Positions 33,062-40,109 of a DNA stretch of 64,000 bases are shown piece by piece; within the stretch, counting starts at the first letter, position 1, and each line of letters opens with the position of its first letter. Position numbers and translations under genes: made by a program. Source of the stretch: Natronococcus occultus SP4 (GTDB taxonomy: Archaea > Halobacteriota > Halobacteria > Halobacteriales > Natrialbaceae); contig NC_019974.1 of assembly GCF_000328685.1 (NCBI RefSeq), positions 2,719,001-2,783,000 on the forward strand, written 5' to 3'. The notes beneath the pieces were generated by a model. The model was not told the origin of the DNA. It did no database searches and worked only from the letters and a program-made list of their open reading frames with translations.

Positions 33062-33772
33062 TCACTCGAGCGTGACGAGGTGATCGAGGACGTCCTCGAG
33101 CGGTTCGGTCGTCACGGCCAGCGAGTAGCCGTCGATTCGGGCGAGGTCGGCGGCGTGTTCCCAGAGGTCGTCCTCCTCGATTCCGTGGAGGACGACGGCG
33201 TTGGGGGTCGGGTTGACGACCCGCAGCGCGACCGCGACGGCCTCGCCCCGGGTGACGCCGGTAAAGACCAGCACGCGGTTCGTGCTCTGGCCGTACAGCC
33301 GGAAGAACTCCTCGCTCGAGAGGCGGGTGATCGCGCCGATGCTGTCGATGACGGTGTGGCCGCTGACCCGGTCCGTGTTGCCGACGGCGACCTCGGTCGC
33401 GCCGATCTCGTCGTACAGCTGGATCAGCGGCTTCGAGGTCGCGTACTCGCGCAGGTCGTAGACGACGTCGCTCTCGAAGCCCGCCGAGAGGACGCGGCCG
33501 TACTGGCGGATGCGGTCGCCGCCGCGCCGTTCGTCGATCGTGAGCAGCCCCTCGACGAGCCGCCCGATGACGCCGATCCCGGGGCTCTCCCGGCGCCCGC
33601 TCTCGTAGTCCGAGATCACCGACGAGGACACCTCGAGCTCGTTTGCCAGGTCGGTCTGGGAGACGCCGAAGTCGGTTCGCCACTTGCGCAACGTTGCCCC
33701 CGGATCGTCGCTCAGCGTGATCTCTCCCGCGATCTTCTCGGCGAGTTCCTGCTTGGGTCCACGGCCGCCCAT
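33062..33772 (-). CDS. XRE-type helix-turn-helix regulator with C-terminal ligand-like domain
   Basis: A 236-residue protein. Residues about 27-75 form an XRE/Cro HTH ('FGVSQTDLANELEVSSSVIS' then 'DYESGRRESPGIGVIGRLVE'). The remainder is an alpha/beta domain conserved in archaeal regulators of this type ('GATEVAVGNTDRVSGHTVID', 'RVLVFTGVTRGEAVAVALRV'). It probably binds DNA as a dimer and senses a small molecule; neither ligand nor target is evident. It shares an operon with the small membrane protein. Confidence 0.8.
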   Translation of the reverse strand: MGGRGPKQELAEKIAGEITLSDDPGATLRKWRTDFGVSQTDLANELEVSSSVISDYESGRRESPGIGVIGRLVEGLLTIDERRGGDRIRQYGRVLSAGFESDVVYDLREYATSKPLIQLYDEIGATEVAVGNTDRVSGHTVIDSIGAITRLSSEEFFRLYGQSTNRVLVFTGVTRGEAVAVALRVVNPTPNAVVLHGIEEDDLWEHAADLARIDGYSLAVTTEPLEDVLDHLVTLE

Positions 33773-33837
33773 ACGCGAGGGTCGATCGGTCGGCCCAAGT
33801 AGCTACCGGAGTCGCCCCCTCAGGCGCCCCGGCCGAC

Positions 33838-34590
33838 TCAGTCGGTCGACTCCGCCGGCGCTTCGACCGTCTCGATGCGCTCGTCGATCCAGTTCGTGGC
33901 GGCCTCGAGGACGTCGGGATCCCCGCCAGCGAGCCGGATCCGACCCGGGCGATCCTCGCCGCGGGGGTAGCTCCCGACGGCGACGTCGAACTCGTCGGTG
34001 ACGTCCTCGAGGACGGCCGTCAGCGACCCCTCCGGTGCGGGGGTGTACAGCGTCCGCGAGTCGACGTCGCCGGCGAACTCGTTGGCGACCTCGCGAAACA
34101 TCGCTCGCATCTCCTCGGGGATCCCCGCGAAGACCGAGACGTTCCCGACGACACAGCCCGGCGCCCAGGCCTCCTCGACGACGATCGGTCGCGCCCCCGC
34201 CGGGAGCGACGCCGCGTCCTCGAGGTCGATCTCGAGGTCGTACTCCGCGACGAGATCCGGATTCTCCTCGCGGAACCGCCGGGCCTTCTCGGTCAGGCTG
34301 TCGTAGATCTCCTCGCGGACGACCATCTCGCGACCCAGCCCCGCGGCGACGGCCTCGATCGTGACGTCGTCGGGCGTCCCGCCGAGTCCACCGGTGACGA
34401 TCACGGCGTCGAAGTCCTCGCTCCAGTCGGCGACGGTGGCGGCGATGAGCTCGCGGTCGTCGGGAATCGTCAGAATGCGCTCGACGGTCGCGCCCCGGTC
34501 GGTGAGCTGCTCGGCTAACCACGCGGCGTTGGTGTTGGTGGTCGTCCCCGCCAGCAGCTCGTCGCCGACGGTGACGATCGCGACGTTCAT
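33838..34590 (-). CDS. CinA-like molybdopterin-binding-fold protein
   Basis: A 250-residue protein with the MoaB/CinA N-terminal fold: 'VAIVTVGDELLAGTTTNTNA' at the start, then 'DDRELIAATVADW', 'DAVIVTGGLGGTPDDVTIEA' (the TGGLG.T.DD nucleotide/pterin motif) and 'GCVVGNVSVFAGIPEEMRAM'. The C-terminal deamidase domain of bacterial CinA is absent. In other organisms the COG1058 domain is an ADP-ribose pyrophosphatase; the activity here is inferred. Divergent from the HTH-10 regulator. Confidence 0.8.
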   Translation of the reverse strand: MNVAIVTVGDELLAGTTTNTNAAWLAEQLTDRGATVERILTIPDDRELIAATVADWSEDFDAVIVTGGLGGTPDDVTIEAVAAGLGREMVVREEIYDSLTEKARRFREENPDLVAEYDLEIDLEDAASLPAGARPIVVEEAWAPGCVVGNVSVFAGIPEEMRAMFREVANEFAGDVDSRTLYTPAPEGSLTAVLEDVTDEFDVAVGSYPRGEDRPGRIRLAGGDPDVLEAATNWIDERIETVEAPAESTD

Positions 34591-34702
34591 GGACTGGGTT
34601 GGAACTCGAGTCAGTTAGCGACTGCGCCGGCCGGTTCCGGGCCCGACGCCGCGTTCGATTCCGGGGGGACGGTTTTGGGAGCAGGGCTGGTACTTCTCAC
34701 CG

Positions 34703-35335
34703 ATGCTCATCGCGACGTTCCGACTGGAGCTCGACGCGCTCGCGCTCGCGGAGACGTTCGAACGCCATCCCGAACGCGTCGCCACTCACGACACCGACTG
34801 GACGATGCCCTGTCTCTGGGCAGCGAACGCCGACTTCGAGGCGCTCGACGGGACGCTCGCGAACGACCCGACTGTCGATTCCATCGTCGAAACCGTGAGA
34901 TTCGACGACGAGAAGGACTACCATAGCGACTGGAGCGACGACATCCAGGAGCGAATCGACGCGTACGTCGACCACGAGGGATCGCTGTTGAGCGCGGCGG
35001 CGACGGCGGACGGCTGGCGGGTCCGGTTCCGGTTCGTAGCCCGCGACCAGTTCGACGCGTTCCGCGAAGTACTGACCGAGGAGAGGTACTCGTTTCGGCT
35101 GCTGGAGCTCGTCCAACCGGACGAACCGCGCCACTCGATCGGGGTCCTCACCCCGATTCAGCGGGAGGCCCTTCGCGCCGCCCGGGAGCACGGCTACTAC
35201 AGCGTCCCCCGCGAGATTTCGACGCGCGAGCTCGCCGCGGAACTCGACATGTCCCACCAGAACCTCTCGGAAGTGCTCCGGCGAGCGACGGAGAACCCCG
35301 TCGAGGCGACGCTACAGCCGACGACCTCTGACTGA
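34703..35335 (+). CDS. HTH-10 (Bat-type) transcriptional regulator
   Basis: A 210-residue regulator. The C-terminal block 'VLTPIQREALRAAREHGYYS', 'VPREISTRELAAELDMSHQN' and 'LSEVLRRATEN' is the bacterio-opsin-activator HTH (HTH-10) common in haloarchaea. The N-terminal 150 residues are a sensor-like domain ('LIATFRLELDALALAETFER', 'VRFRFVARDQFDAFREVL') that may bind a ligand. Targets are unknown. Monocistronic, upstream of the HalOD1/zinc protein gene. Confidence 0.85.
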   Translation: MLIATFRLELDALALAETFERHPERVATHDTDWTMPCLWAANADFEALDGTLANDPTVDSIVETVRFDDEKDYHSDWSDDIQERIDAYVDHEGSLLSAAATADGWRVRFRFVARDQFDAFREVLTEERYSFRLLELVQPDEPRHSIGVLTPIQREALRAAREHGYYSVPREISTRELAAELDMSHQNLSEVLRRATENPVEATLQPTTSD

Positions 35336-35410
35336 CGACCGTCCGAGGGGTCCTAAAAAGGTTCCAGGGCAAGCAGGAGAGACATTCGTTCCAAGCCGCT
35401 ATGACTGCTA

Positions 35411-35866
35411 ATGAGTACGACCCCTCGCGACGTCCTCGTCGGGGACGCTCCCGATATCGGCCACGTGATCGTGACCGAACTCGCCGAGCGGACCGACGCG
35501 GATCCGACGACGCTGCCCCCGCTGCACGAAACGATCGACCTGCAGGCAGTGAGCGATCTGTTCCGGGGCGACCGATCCGGCCGCGTTCGCTTCGAGTACG
35601 CCGGCCACGAGGTGACGACCGACGGAACCGAACGCGGCCGGATCGACGACCTGGAGCGTGAGCGTCCTCGTTCGAGAACCGACTCGACCGCCCGGATCGG
35701 AACGCGGGAACCGGCGGAGTCCGGGTTCCGCCTTCGCTGTGCAGTCTGTGGCTGGAACGCCACCGCCGACGACTCCGGACCCGAGGACGCGAGTCGCCGG
35801 GCGATCGAGCACTTCGTCGAGACGGAGCACTCGCCGATTCGGCGGATCGGGTCCGTCGACGGGTAG
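35411..35866 (+). CDS. HalOD1 domain joined to a C2H2-like zinc module
   Basis: A 151-residue protein. Residues about 10-75 are HalOD1 ('IGHVIVTELAERTDADPTTL' then 'PPLHETIDLQAVSDLF', 'VRFEYAGHEVTTDG'). After an Arg-rich linker, residues about 108-145 hold 'LRCAVCGWNATADDSG', 'RRAIEHFVETEHSPIRRIG', giving C-x2-C...H-x6-H, a zinc-finger-like site. The combination suggests a signalling output that binds nucleic acid or protein through the finger. Function inferred only. Confidence 0.75.
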   Translation: MSTTPRDVLVGDAPDIGHVIVTELAERTDADPTTLPPLHETIDLQAVSDLFRGDRSGRVRFEYAGHEVTTDGTERGRIDDLERERPRSRTDSTARIGTREPAESGFRLRCAVCGWNATADDSGPEDASRRAIEHFVETEHSPIRRIGSVDG

Positions 35867-35905
35867 CTCAGCTCGTCCTTGGAGTCGGGGACAGCACGGG
35901 ACCGG

Positions 35906-35976
35906 AGCGACGATCCCTACTGAGACCTGACGTCCTCCCGTCCCGGCTCGACCTGAAGACGGTCGGCGAGGAGTGA
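35906..35976 (+). pseudogene. Remnant of the 3' end of a VapC-type toxin gene
   Basis: From AGCGACGAT at 35906 this matches the end of the intact toxin gene (36787-36846): the 'SDD-Y' active-site codons and the last eleven codons 'SRLDLKTVGEE' (intact copy: 'SRLDLKTADE'). The span is 71 bases against 60 in the intact gene, with a stop codon and shifted frame between, so it is decayed. It lies the same distance (43 bases) before a copied rfcL start as the intact toxin does before the real rfcL. Confidence 0.7.
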
Positions 35977-36038
35977 CGCTCCGCAATCCCTAAACGCGAC
36001 TCGCACCAACCACGTCCTAATGAGCGACTGGACCGAGA
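35977..36038 (+). repeat. Diverged copy of the rfcL promoter and first 19 bases of rfcL
   Basis: Bases 36020-36038 (ATGAGCGACTGGACCGAGA) are identical to the rfcL start at 36890-36908. The 43 bases before each ATG align with many shared positions including 'CTAAACGC'. The offset between copies is 870 bases. The intervening DNA holds an IS-type hairpin and the VapBC pair. Homology stops at base 20 of the reading frame. Confidence 0.85.
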
Positions 36039-36106
36039 AGTCGGGAACTTGTGATGTGAAGTACCTCGGGGTCAAGCCCCGAGGCACTCTCGCTGTATCT
36101 CTGTAG
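36020..36106 (+). other. Chimeric 28-codon ORF at the broken rfcL start
   Basis: The copied rfcL start reads on into the following unrelated DNA as MSDWTEKSGTCDVKYLGVKP... and stops at TAG 36104-36106. The copied promoter (CTAAAC about 28 bases upstream) could still drive it. Most likely a by-product of the rearrangement, not a functional gene. Confidence 0.4.
36064..36084. repeat. Perfect hairpin, IS200/IS605 right-end-like
   Basis: CCTCGGGG-TCAAG-CCCCGAGG is an 8-bp perfect stem with a 5-base loop. Its wording resembles the hairpin at the right end of haloarchaeal tnpB elements, where the guide RNA scaffold lies. No tnpB gene is adjacent, so it would be a solo end or relic. Confidence 0.5.
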
Positions 36107-36197
36107 ATTCGATGTGCTGAGGATGTCGAATATGCGTCGTTGTTTGCTCATGGATGTGGAGACAAATTCCGACCGGCAGGCACAGAATGGGTATTTC

Positions 36198-36205
36198 CAT
36201 ATATC
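36198..36205 (+). promoter_or_regulatory. TATA-like box for the vapBC pair
   Basis: CATATATC is followed by an AT-rich run and ATG 36244. The predicted transcript start near 36229 leaves a leader of about 15 bases. The local AT richness differs from the flanking genes. Confidence 0.5.
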
Positions 36206-36243
36206 GGGGAACATTTTTACTTTCACCCACCATACACCAAAAC

Positions 36244-36474
36244 ATGGCAGACATAGCGCTGGACGACCGTGGTCGCCTCACGCTCCCGAAGGAGGTTCGA
36301 GAGCGATATGGAGACCGATATCACGTCGTTCAGCTTCCCGACGGGGTCAAATTGGTTCCGGTCGCCGACGACCCGCTCGAGGCACTCAAGGACGAGTTCG
36401 CGGACGTCGAGAAATCGGCTGACGAGCTTCGTGACGAAGCTCGTGACGCAGCGCTCGACGAGGCTGGACGATAG
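36244..36474 (+). CDS. vapB: AbrB/SpoVT-type antitoxin (VapB)
   Basis: A 76-residue protein. The first 45 residues form a swapped-hairpin AbrB DNA-binding fold ('MADIALDDRGRLTLPKEVRE', 'VVQLPDGVKLVPVADDP'). The rest is an acidic helical tail ('KDEFADVEKSADELRDEARD') that would wrap and neutralise the toxin. The start ATG 36244 follows a CATATATC promoter. Stop and toxin start are adjacent (36474/36475), the usual coupled TA layout. Antitoxins of this type also repress their own promoter. Confidence 0.85.
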   Translation: MADIALDDRGRLTLPKEVRERYGDRYHVVQLPDGVKLVPVADDPLEALKDEFADVEKSADELRDEARDAALDEAGR

Positions 36475-36846
36475 ATGTATGCAGAAACCGATTTTCTCCT
36501 CGCGCTGATTAAGGACGACGACTGGCTCGGAGAGGCCGCTGAGTCGGTGTACCGAGAGCACCGAGACGAGTTGTGGACGTCACAGTTCACGCTCATCGAA
36601 CTCCTGATGGTCGCCTACCGGGAAGAACGCGATACCGAGCGTGTCGTCTCGAACGCTGCCAACCTCGTCGAGGTGCGTGGTGACGTGGAGACGGTCGTCA
36701 CAGCGGCGACGTACGTCGAAGACCACGGATTCACACCGTTCGACGCACTCCACCTCGTCGAATCTAACGGCGATACCATCGTCTCGAGCGACGATGCGTA
36801 CGACGGTGTCACTTCCCGCCTCGATTTGAAAACGGCCGACGAGTAA
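36475..36846 (+). CDS. vapC: PIN-domain toxin (VapC)
   Basis: A 123-residue PIN ribonuclease. Acidic residues expected at the metal site are seen: Asp6 in 'AETDFLLAL', Glu42 in 'FTLIELLMVAYRE', Asp92 in 'TPFDALHL' and the 'SSDDAY' pair near residue 106. VapC toxins cleave tRNA or rRNA when freed from VapB. The gene is directly coupled to vapB and lies 43 bases upstream of rfcL on the same strand. A decayed second copy of its 3' end is at 35906-35976. Confidence 0.85.
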   Translation: MYAETDFLLALIKDDDWLGEAAESVYREHRDELWTSQFTLIELLMVAYREERDTERVVSNAANLVEVRGDVETVVTAATYVEDHGFTPFDALHLVESNGDTIVSSDDAYDGVTSRLDLKTADE

Positions 36847-36889
36847 CGCTTCGGAACCACTAAACGCCGCACATCCCAACAACGTAGCA

Positions 36890-38377
36890 ATGAGCGACTG
36901 GACCGAGACGTACCGCCCGACGACGCTGTCGGAGGTGCGCGGCAACAACAAGGCCCGGGACCAGCTCGAGGAGTGGGCCGAGAGCTGGGACGATCACCGA
37001 AAGGCGGTGATCGTCCACGGGAGTCCCGGCGTGGGGAAGACCTCGGCGGCCCACGCGCTGGCCAACGATATGGGCTGGCCCGTGATGGAGCTCAACGCCA
37101 GCGACAGCCGCGGCGCGGACGTGATCGAGCGCGTCGCGGGCGAAGCCTCGAAGAGCGGCACCCTCACCGCGGGCGGCTCCGGGCGACGGCTCGTGATCTT
37201 AGACGAGGCGGACAACTTCCACGGGAACGCCGACTACGGCGGCTCGCGCGAGGTCACGCGGGTCGTCAAGGACGCGAGCCAGCCAATGGTGCTGATCGCC
37301 AACGAGTTCTACGAGATGAGCCAGTCGCTGCGGGACGCCTGCGAAACGATCGAGTTCCGGGACGTCTCGAAGCGATCGATCGTTCCCGTCCTGCGAGACA
37401 TCTGCCGACGCGAGGACGTCGAGTTCGAGGAGGAGGCCTTAGAGAAAATCGCCGAATCGACCAGCGGCGACCTGCGGTCGGCGGTCAACGACCTTCAGGC
37501 GGTCGCCGAGGAGGCCGAGCGCCTGACAGTCGAGGACGTCGTGACGAGCGAGCGCGACACCACCGAGGGGATCTTCGACTTCCTGGACGCCCTGATCAAA
37601 GAGGAGGACGCCCAGGGGGCGCTGTACGCCTCTTACGACGTCGACGAGACGCCCGACGACCTGCTGAACTGGATCGAGGACAACGTGCCCAAGGACTACG
37701 AGGGCGCGGAGCTGGCCGACGCCTACGAGTTCCTCTCGAACGCCGACCGCTGGCTCGGTCGCGTGCGGGCCACGCAGAACTACTCGTTCTGGCGGTACGC
37801 CACCGACAACATGACCGCGGGAGTCGCGGCCTCTCGCCGCGATCCGAAAGGGGGCTGGACCCGCTACGGGCCGCCCAGCTACTGGTCGAAGCTCGGCCGC
37901 ACGAAGGGCACCCGTAACACCCGCGACGCCATCGCCGAACGGATCGCCGAGCGGGAGGGAACGAGCGTCGCGACGGCTCGCCGGGAGATCCTTCCGTTCC
38001 TCTCGGCGATGACCCACCACTGCAAGAACCGCGAGCTGACGGTGCGGATGGCGGCCACCTACGAGCTCGACGAGGGTGAGGTCTCCTTTGTTACCGGCAG
38101 CGGGAAGACGACCAACAAGGTCGAGTCGATCGTCGAAGACGCCGCGGAGCGACGCGAGGAGCAGGCGGTCGAACACTCCGGAAACGCCTTCTTCGGGAGC
38201 GCCTCGAGCGACGCCGACCTCGAGGACGTCGATGTAGGCGATGAGGGGACCGGTGACGACCAGCAGTCGCTCGGGGCCGTCGCCGAGACCGAAGGCGAGG
38301 GGACGTCCTCGGAGGGGACGACCGACGAGCCCGCCGAATCCGACGACGACCAGTCCGGCCTCTCGGATTTCATGTGA
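36890..38377 (+). CDS. rfcL: Replication factor C large subunit
   Basis: A 495-residue clamp loader subunit that loads PCNA on primed DNA. Motifs: Walker A 'VHGSPGVGKTSAAHALAN', Walker B 'RRLVILDEADNFHG' and the sensor segment 'VLIANEFYEM'. The C terminus is a long acidic tail ending 'DQSGLSDFM', a PIP-box-like PCNA-binding motif (Q-x-x-L-x-x-F). The promoter-like CTAAAC (36860-36865) about 28 bases before ATG 36890 suggests a leaderless mRNA of its own, so the inserted vapBC should not silence it. Confidence 0.96.
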   Translation: MSDWTETYRPTTLSEVRGNNKARDQLEEWAESWDDHRKAVIVHGSPGVGKTSAAHALANDMGWPVMELNASDSRGADVIERVAGEASKSGTLTAGGSGRRLVILDEADNFHGNADYGGSREVTRVVKDASQPMVLIANEFYEMSQSLRDACETIEFRDVSKRSIVPVLRDICRREDVEFEEEALEKIAESTSGDLRSAVNDLQAVAEEAERLTVEDVVTSERDTTEGIFDFLDALIKEEDAQGALYASYDVDETPDDLLNWIEDNVPKDYEGAELADAYEFLSNADRWLGRVRATQNYSFWRYATDNMTAGVAASRRDPKGGWTRYGPPSYWSKLGRTKGTRNTRDAIAERIAEREGTSVATARREILPFLSAMTHHCKNRELTVRMAATYELDEGEVSFVTGSGKTTNKVESIVEDAAERREEQAVEHSGNAFFGSASSDADLEDVDVGDEGTGDDQQSLGAVAETEGEGTSSEGTTDEPAESDDDQSGLSDFM

Positions 38378-38472
38378 TCGGGGTCCTCGGCGCGGCGACA
38401 TATCTAGATATAGACTCACCGACACTATTACCACGGTTGGTATCGATACCCACGCCTGGTGAGTGTAGATCA

Positions 38473-38658
38473 ATGACCGACTACGACTGCCCGCTTTGCT
38501 CGGAGGAGTACGAGGGGCGGACGGAGCTCCGGGTGCACCTCGAGGTCAAACACCGAAAATCCGAGATCGTCTCGTCGTTTATCGATTCGGCGGTGGGCCG
38601 TTCGTCGGGGGGCGACGAGCGGACGCTCGAGGATGACCGGCCCGCAGCACCGCTTTGA
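38473..38658 (+). CDS. Small C2H2 zinc-finger protein
   Basis: A 61-residue product starting at ATG 38473. Residues 5-26 form a classical C2H2 finger: 'CPLCSEEYEGRTELRVHLEVKH' read as C-x2-C-x12-H-x4-H in pieces. A Ser/Asp-rich tail follows. Haloarchaea carry many such one-finger proteins, some affecting motility or lipid and biofilm regulation; the role of this one is unknown. Confidence 0.75.
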   Translation: MTDYDCPLCSEEYEGRTELRVHLEVKHRKSEIVSSFIDSAVGRSSGGDERTLEDDRPAAPL

Positions 38659-38703
38659 GCGCGGGCGACGTTTTGCCGTTCCGTTCGGCGACCGCGGGCT
38701 GAC

Positions 38704-39912
38704 TCAGAGAAGACCGACTTCAGTTCCGGCCGCCTGGAACGCCTCGAGACAGGCGACGATATCGTCCCGGTCGTGGGCCGCGGTTGGGGAGACCCGGAGC
38801 CGACAGCGATCGTCGGGGACGACTGGCGGTCGAAGCGCCGGGACGATCACGTTTCGATCCCGGACACCGGCCGCGAGATCCAGCGTATCCTTCCGATCGC
38901 CGACGAGGACGGGGAGGAGCTGTGAGTCGCCGAGCACCTCGAACCCCATCGACTCGAGCCCGTCCCGGAGGTGGGCGACGTTCTCCCAGAGCTGTTCGCG
39001 AGCGTCGCCGTGGCGGGCGAGGTGAAGCGCTTCGCTGGCAGCCGCGGCGGCCATCGGCGTGAGCCCGGTCGAGTGGGCAAACGGCCGGGCCTCGTTTGCG
39101 ACCAGCTCGACGAGCGCGTCGCTGCCCGCGATGTAGCCGCCCTGACTCGCAAGCGCCTGCGAGAGCGTGCCGAGCTGGATGTGGATCCGGTCCTCGAGCC
39201 CCTCGGCCTGGACGACGCCGCCGCCGTCGGCGTACAGTCCCGTCGCGTGGGCCTCGTCGACCATCACCCACGCGCCGAACTCCTCGGCGGCCTCGCAGAT
39301 CGACCCCAGCGGAGCGACGGTCCCGTTCGTGGGGAAGACGGTGTCGGTGACGATCAGCCACGACTCGTCCGTGGAGCTGGCTCGGCCGGCTCGCTCCGCC
39401 AGCTCGGCTCGAAGGCTGGCGGCGTCGCAGTGGTCGTAGACGACCGTCTCGGCGTCCGAGAGCCGACAGCCGTCGACGATGCTCGCGTGGTTGCGCTCGT
39501 CGGAGAAGATCACGTCCGGCTCGAGGGCCGTGATCGTCCCCACATTGGCGGCGTACCCGGAGGAGAAGGCGAGCGCGCGGTCGGTGCCCTTCGTCTCCGC
39601 GAGCAGCCGCTCGAGATCCCGGTGGACGAGCGTGTCGCCAGTGAGCAGTCGGCTCGCTCCGGCACCCGTTCCGACGGTGGCGCCGGCCTGGCGCGCCGCG
39701 TCCTGAACCCGCTGGTCGGCGGTGAGCCCGAGGTAGTTGTTCGACGCGAACACGAGCGCCTCCTCGGAGTCGAGCACCGGGAGCTCGCCTCCCGACGGCG
39801 CCGCGAAGTACCCCCGCTCGGCAATGCGGTCGACGGGCGCGAGCGATCGTTTCTGGTCGTCCTCGACAAGGACGTCGAGCCGACCCTCGAGGTCGAACCC
39901 GCGGTCTTCCAT
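38704..39912 (-). CDS. bioF: BioF-like aminoacyl-CoA synthase with PLP lysine replaced by Gln
   Basis: A 402-residue fold-type I PLP protein of the 8-amino-7-oxononanoate synthase/glycine C-acetyltransferase family: 'FASNNYLGLTADQRVQDAA', 'GTGAGASRLLTGDTLVHRDL', 'SDERNHASIVDGCRLS', 'VMVDEAHATGLYADGGG'. The cofactor lysine should be in 'GTLSKAL'; here residue 252 is Gln ('LGTLSQALASQGGY', codon CAG at 39159-39157). One base change (A to C) would explain it. No bioB, bioA or bioD is nearby. Either the enzyme is dead, has another role, or the base is a sequencing error. Confidence 0.8.
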   Translation of the reverse strand: MEDRGFDLEGRLDVLVEDDQKRSLAPVDRIAERGYFAAPSGGELPVLDSEEALVFASNNYLGLTADQRVQDAARQAGATVGTGAGASRLLTGDTLVHRDLERLLAETKGTDRALAFSSGYAANVGTITALEPDVIFSDERNHASIVDGCRLSDAETVVYDHCDAASLRAELAERAGRASSTDESWLIVTDTVFPTNGTVAPLGSICEAAEEFGAWVMVDEAHATGLYADGGGVVQAEGLEDRIHIQLGTLSQALASQGGYIAGSDALVELVANEARPFAHSTGLTPMAAAAASEALHLARHGDAREQLWENVAHLRDGLESMGFEVLGDSQLLPVLVGDRKDTLDLAAGVRDRNVIVPALRPPVVPDDRCRLRVSPTAAHDRDDIVACLEAFQAAGTEVGLL

Positions 39913-40080
39913 TCGAGTAAAGGGAGTCCGCCCCGTGTTTTCACTGTCACGGTTCGCGTCGGCGTCCCGCCGGACCGGTTAGCGCCCCCGTTCGCGCCGC
40001 AGACGCCCGGGAGCGCGCCGTTCCGATAGTGTGTCTCTGTCGCGGTGACGGGATACGCTTGCAAGTCAAGGGGTTCGACA

Positions 40081-40087
40081 TTATATA
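40081..40087 (+). promoter_or_regulatory. TATA box for the GMC oxidoreductase operon
   Basis: TTATATA is centred about 26 bases before ATG 40110, so the transcript should begin at or next to the start codon (leaderless). Confidence 0.6.
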
Positions 40088-40109
40088 CGGGTTCGGCGTC
40101 GGGCGTTCT

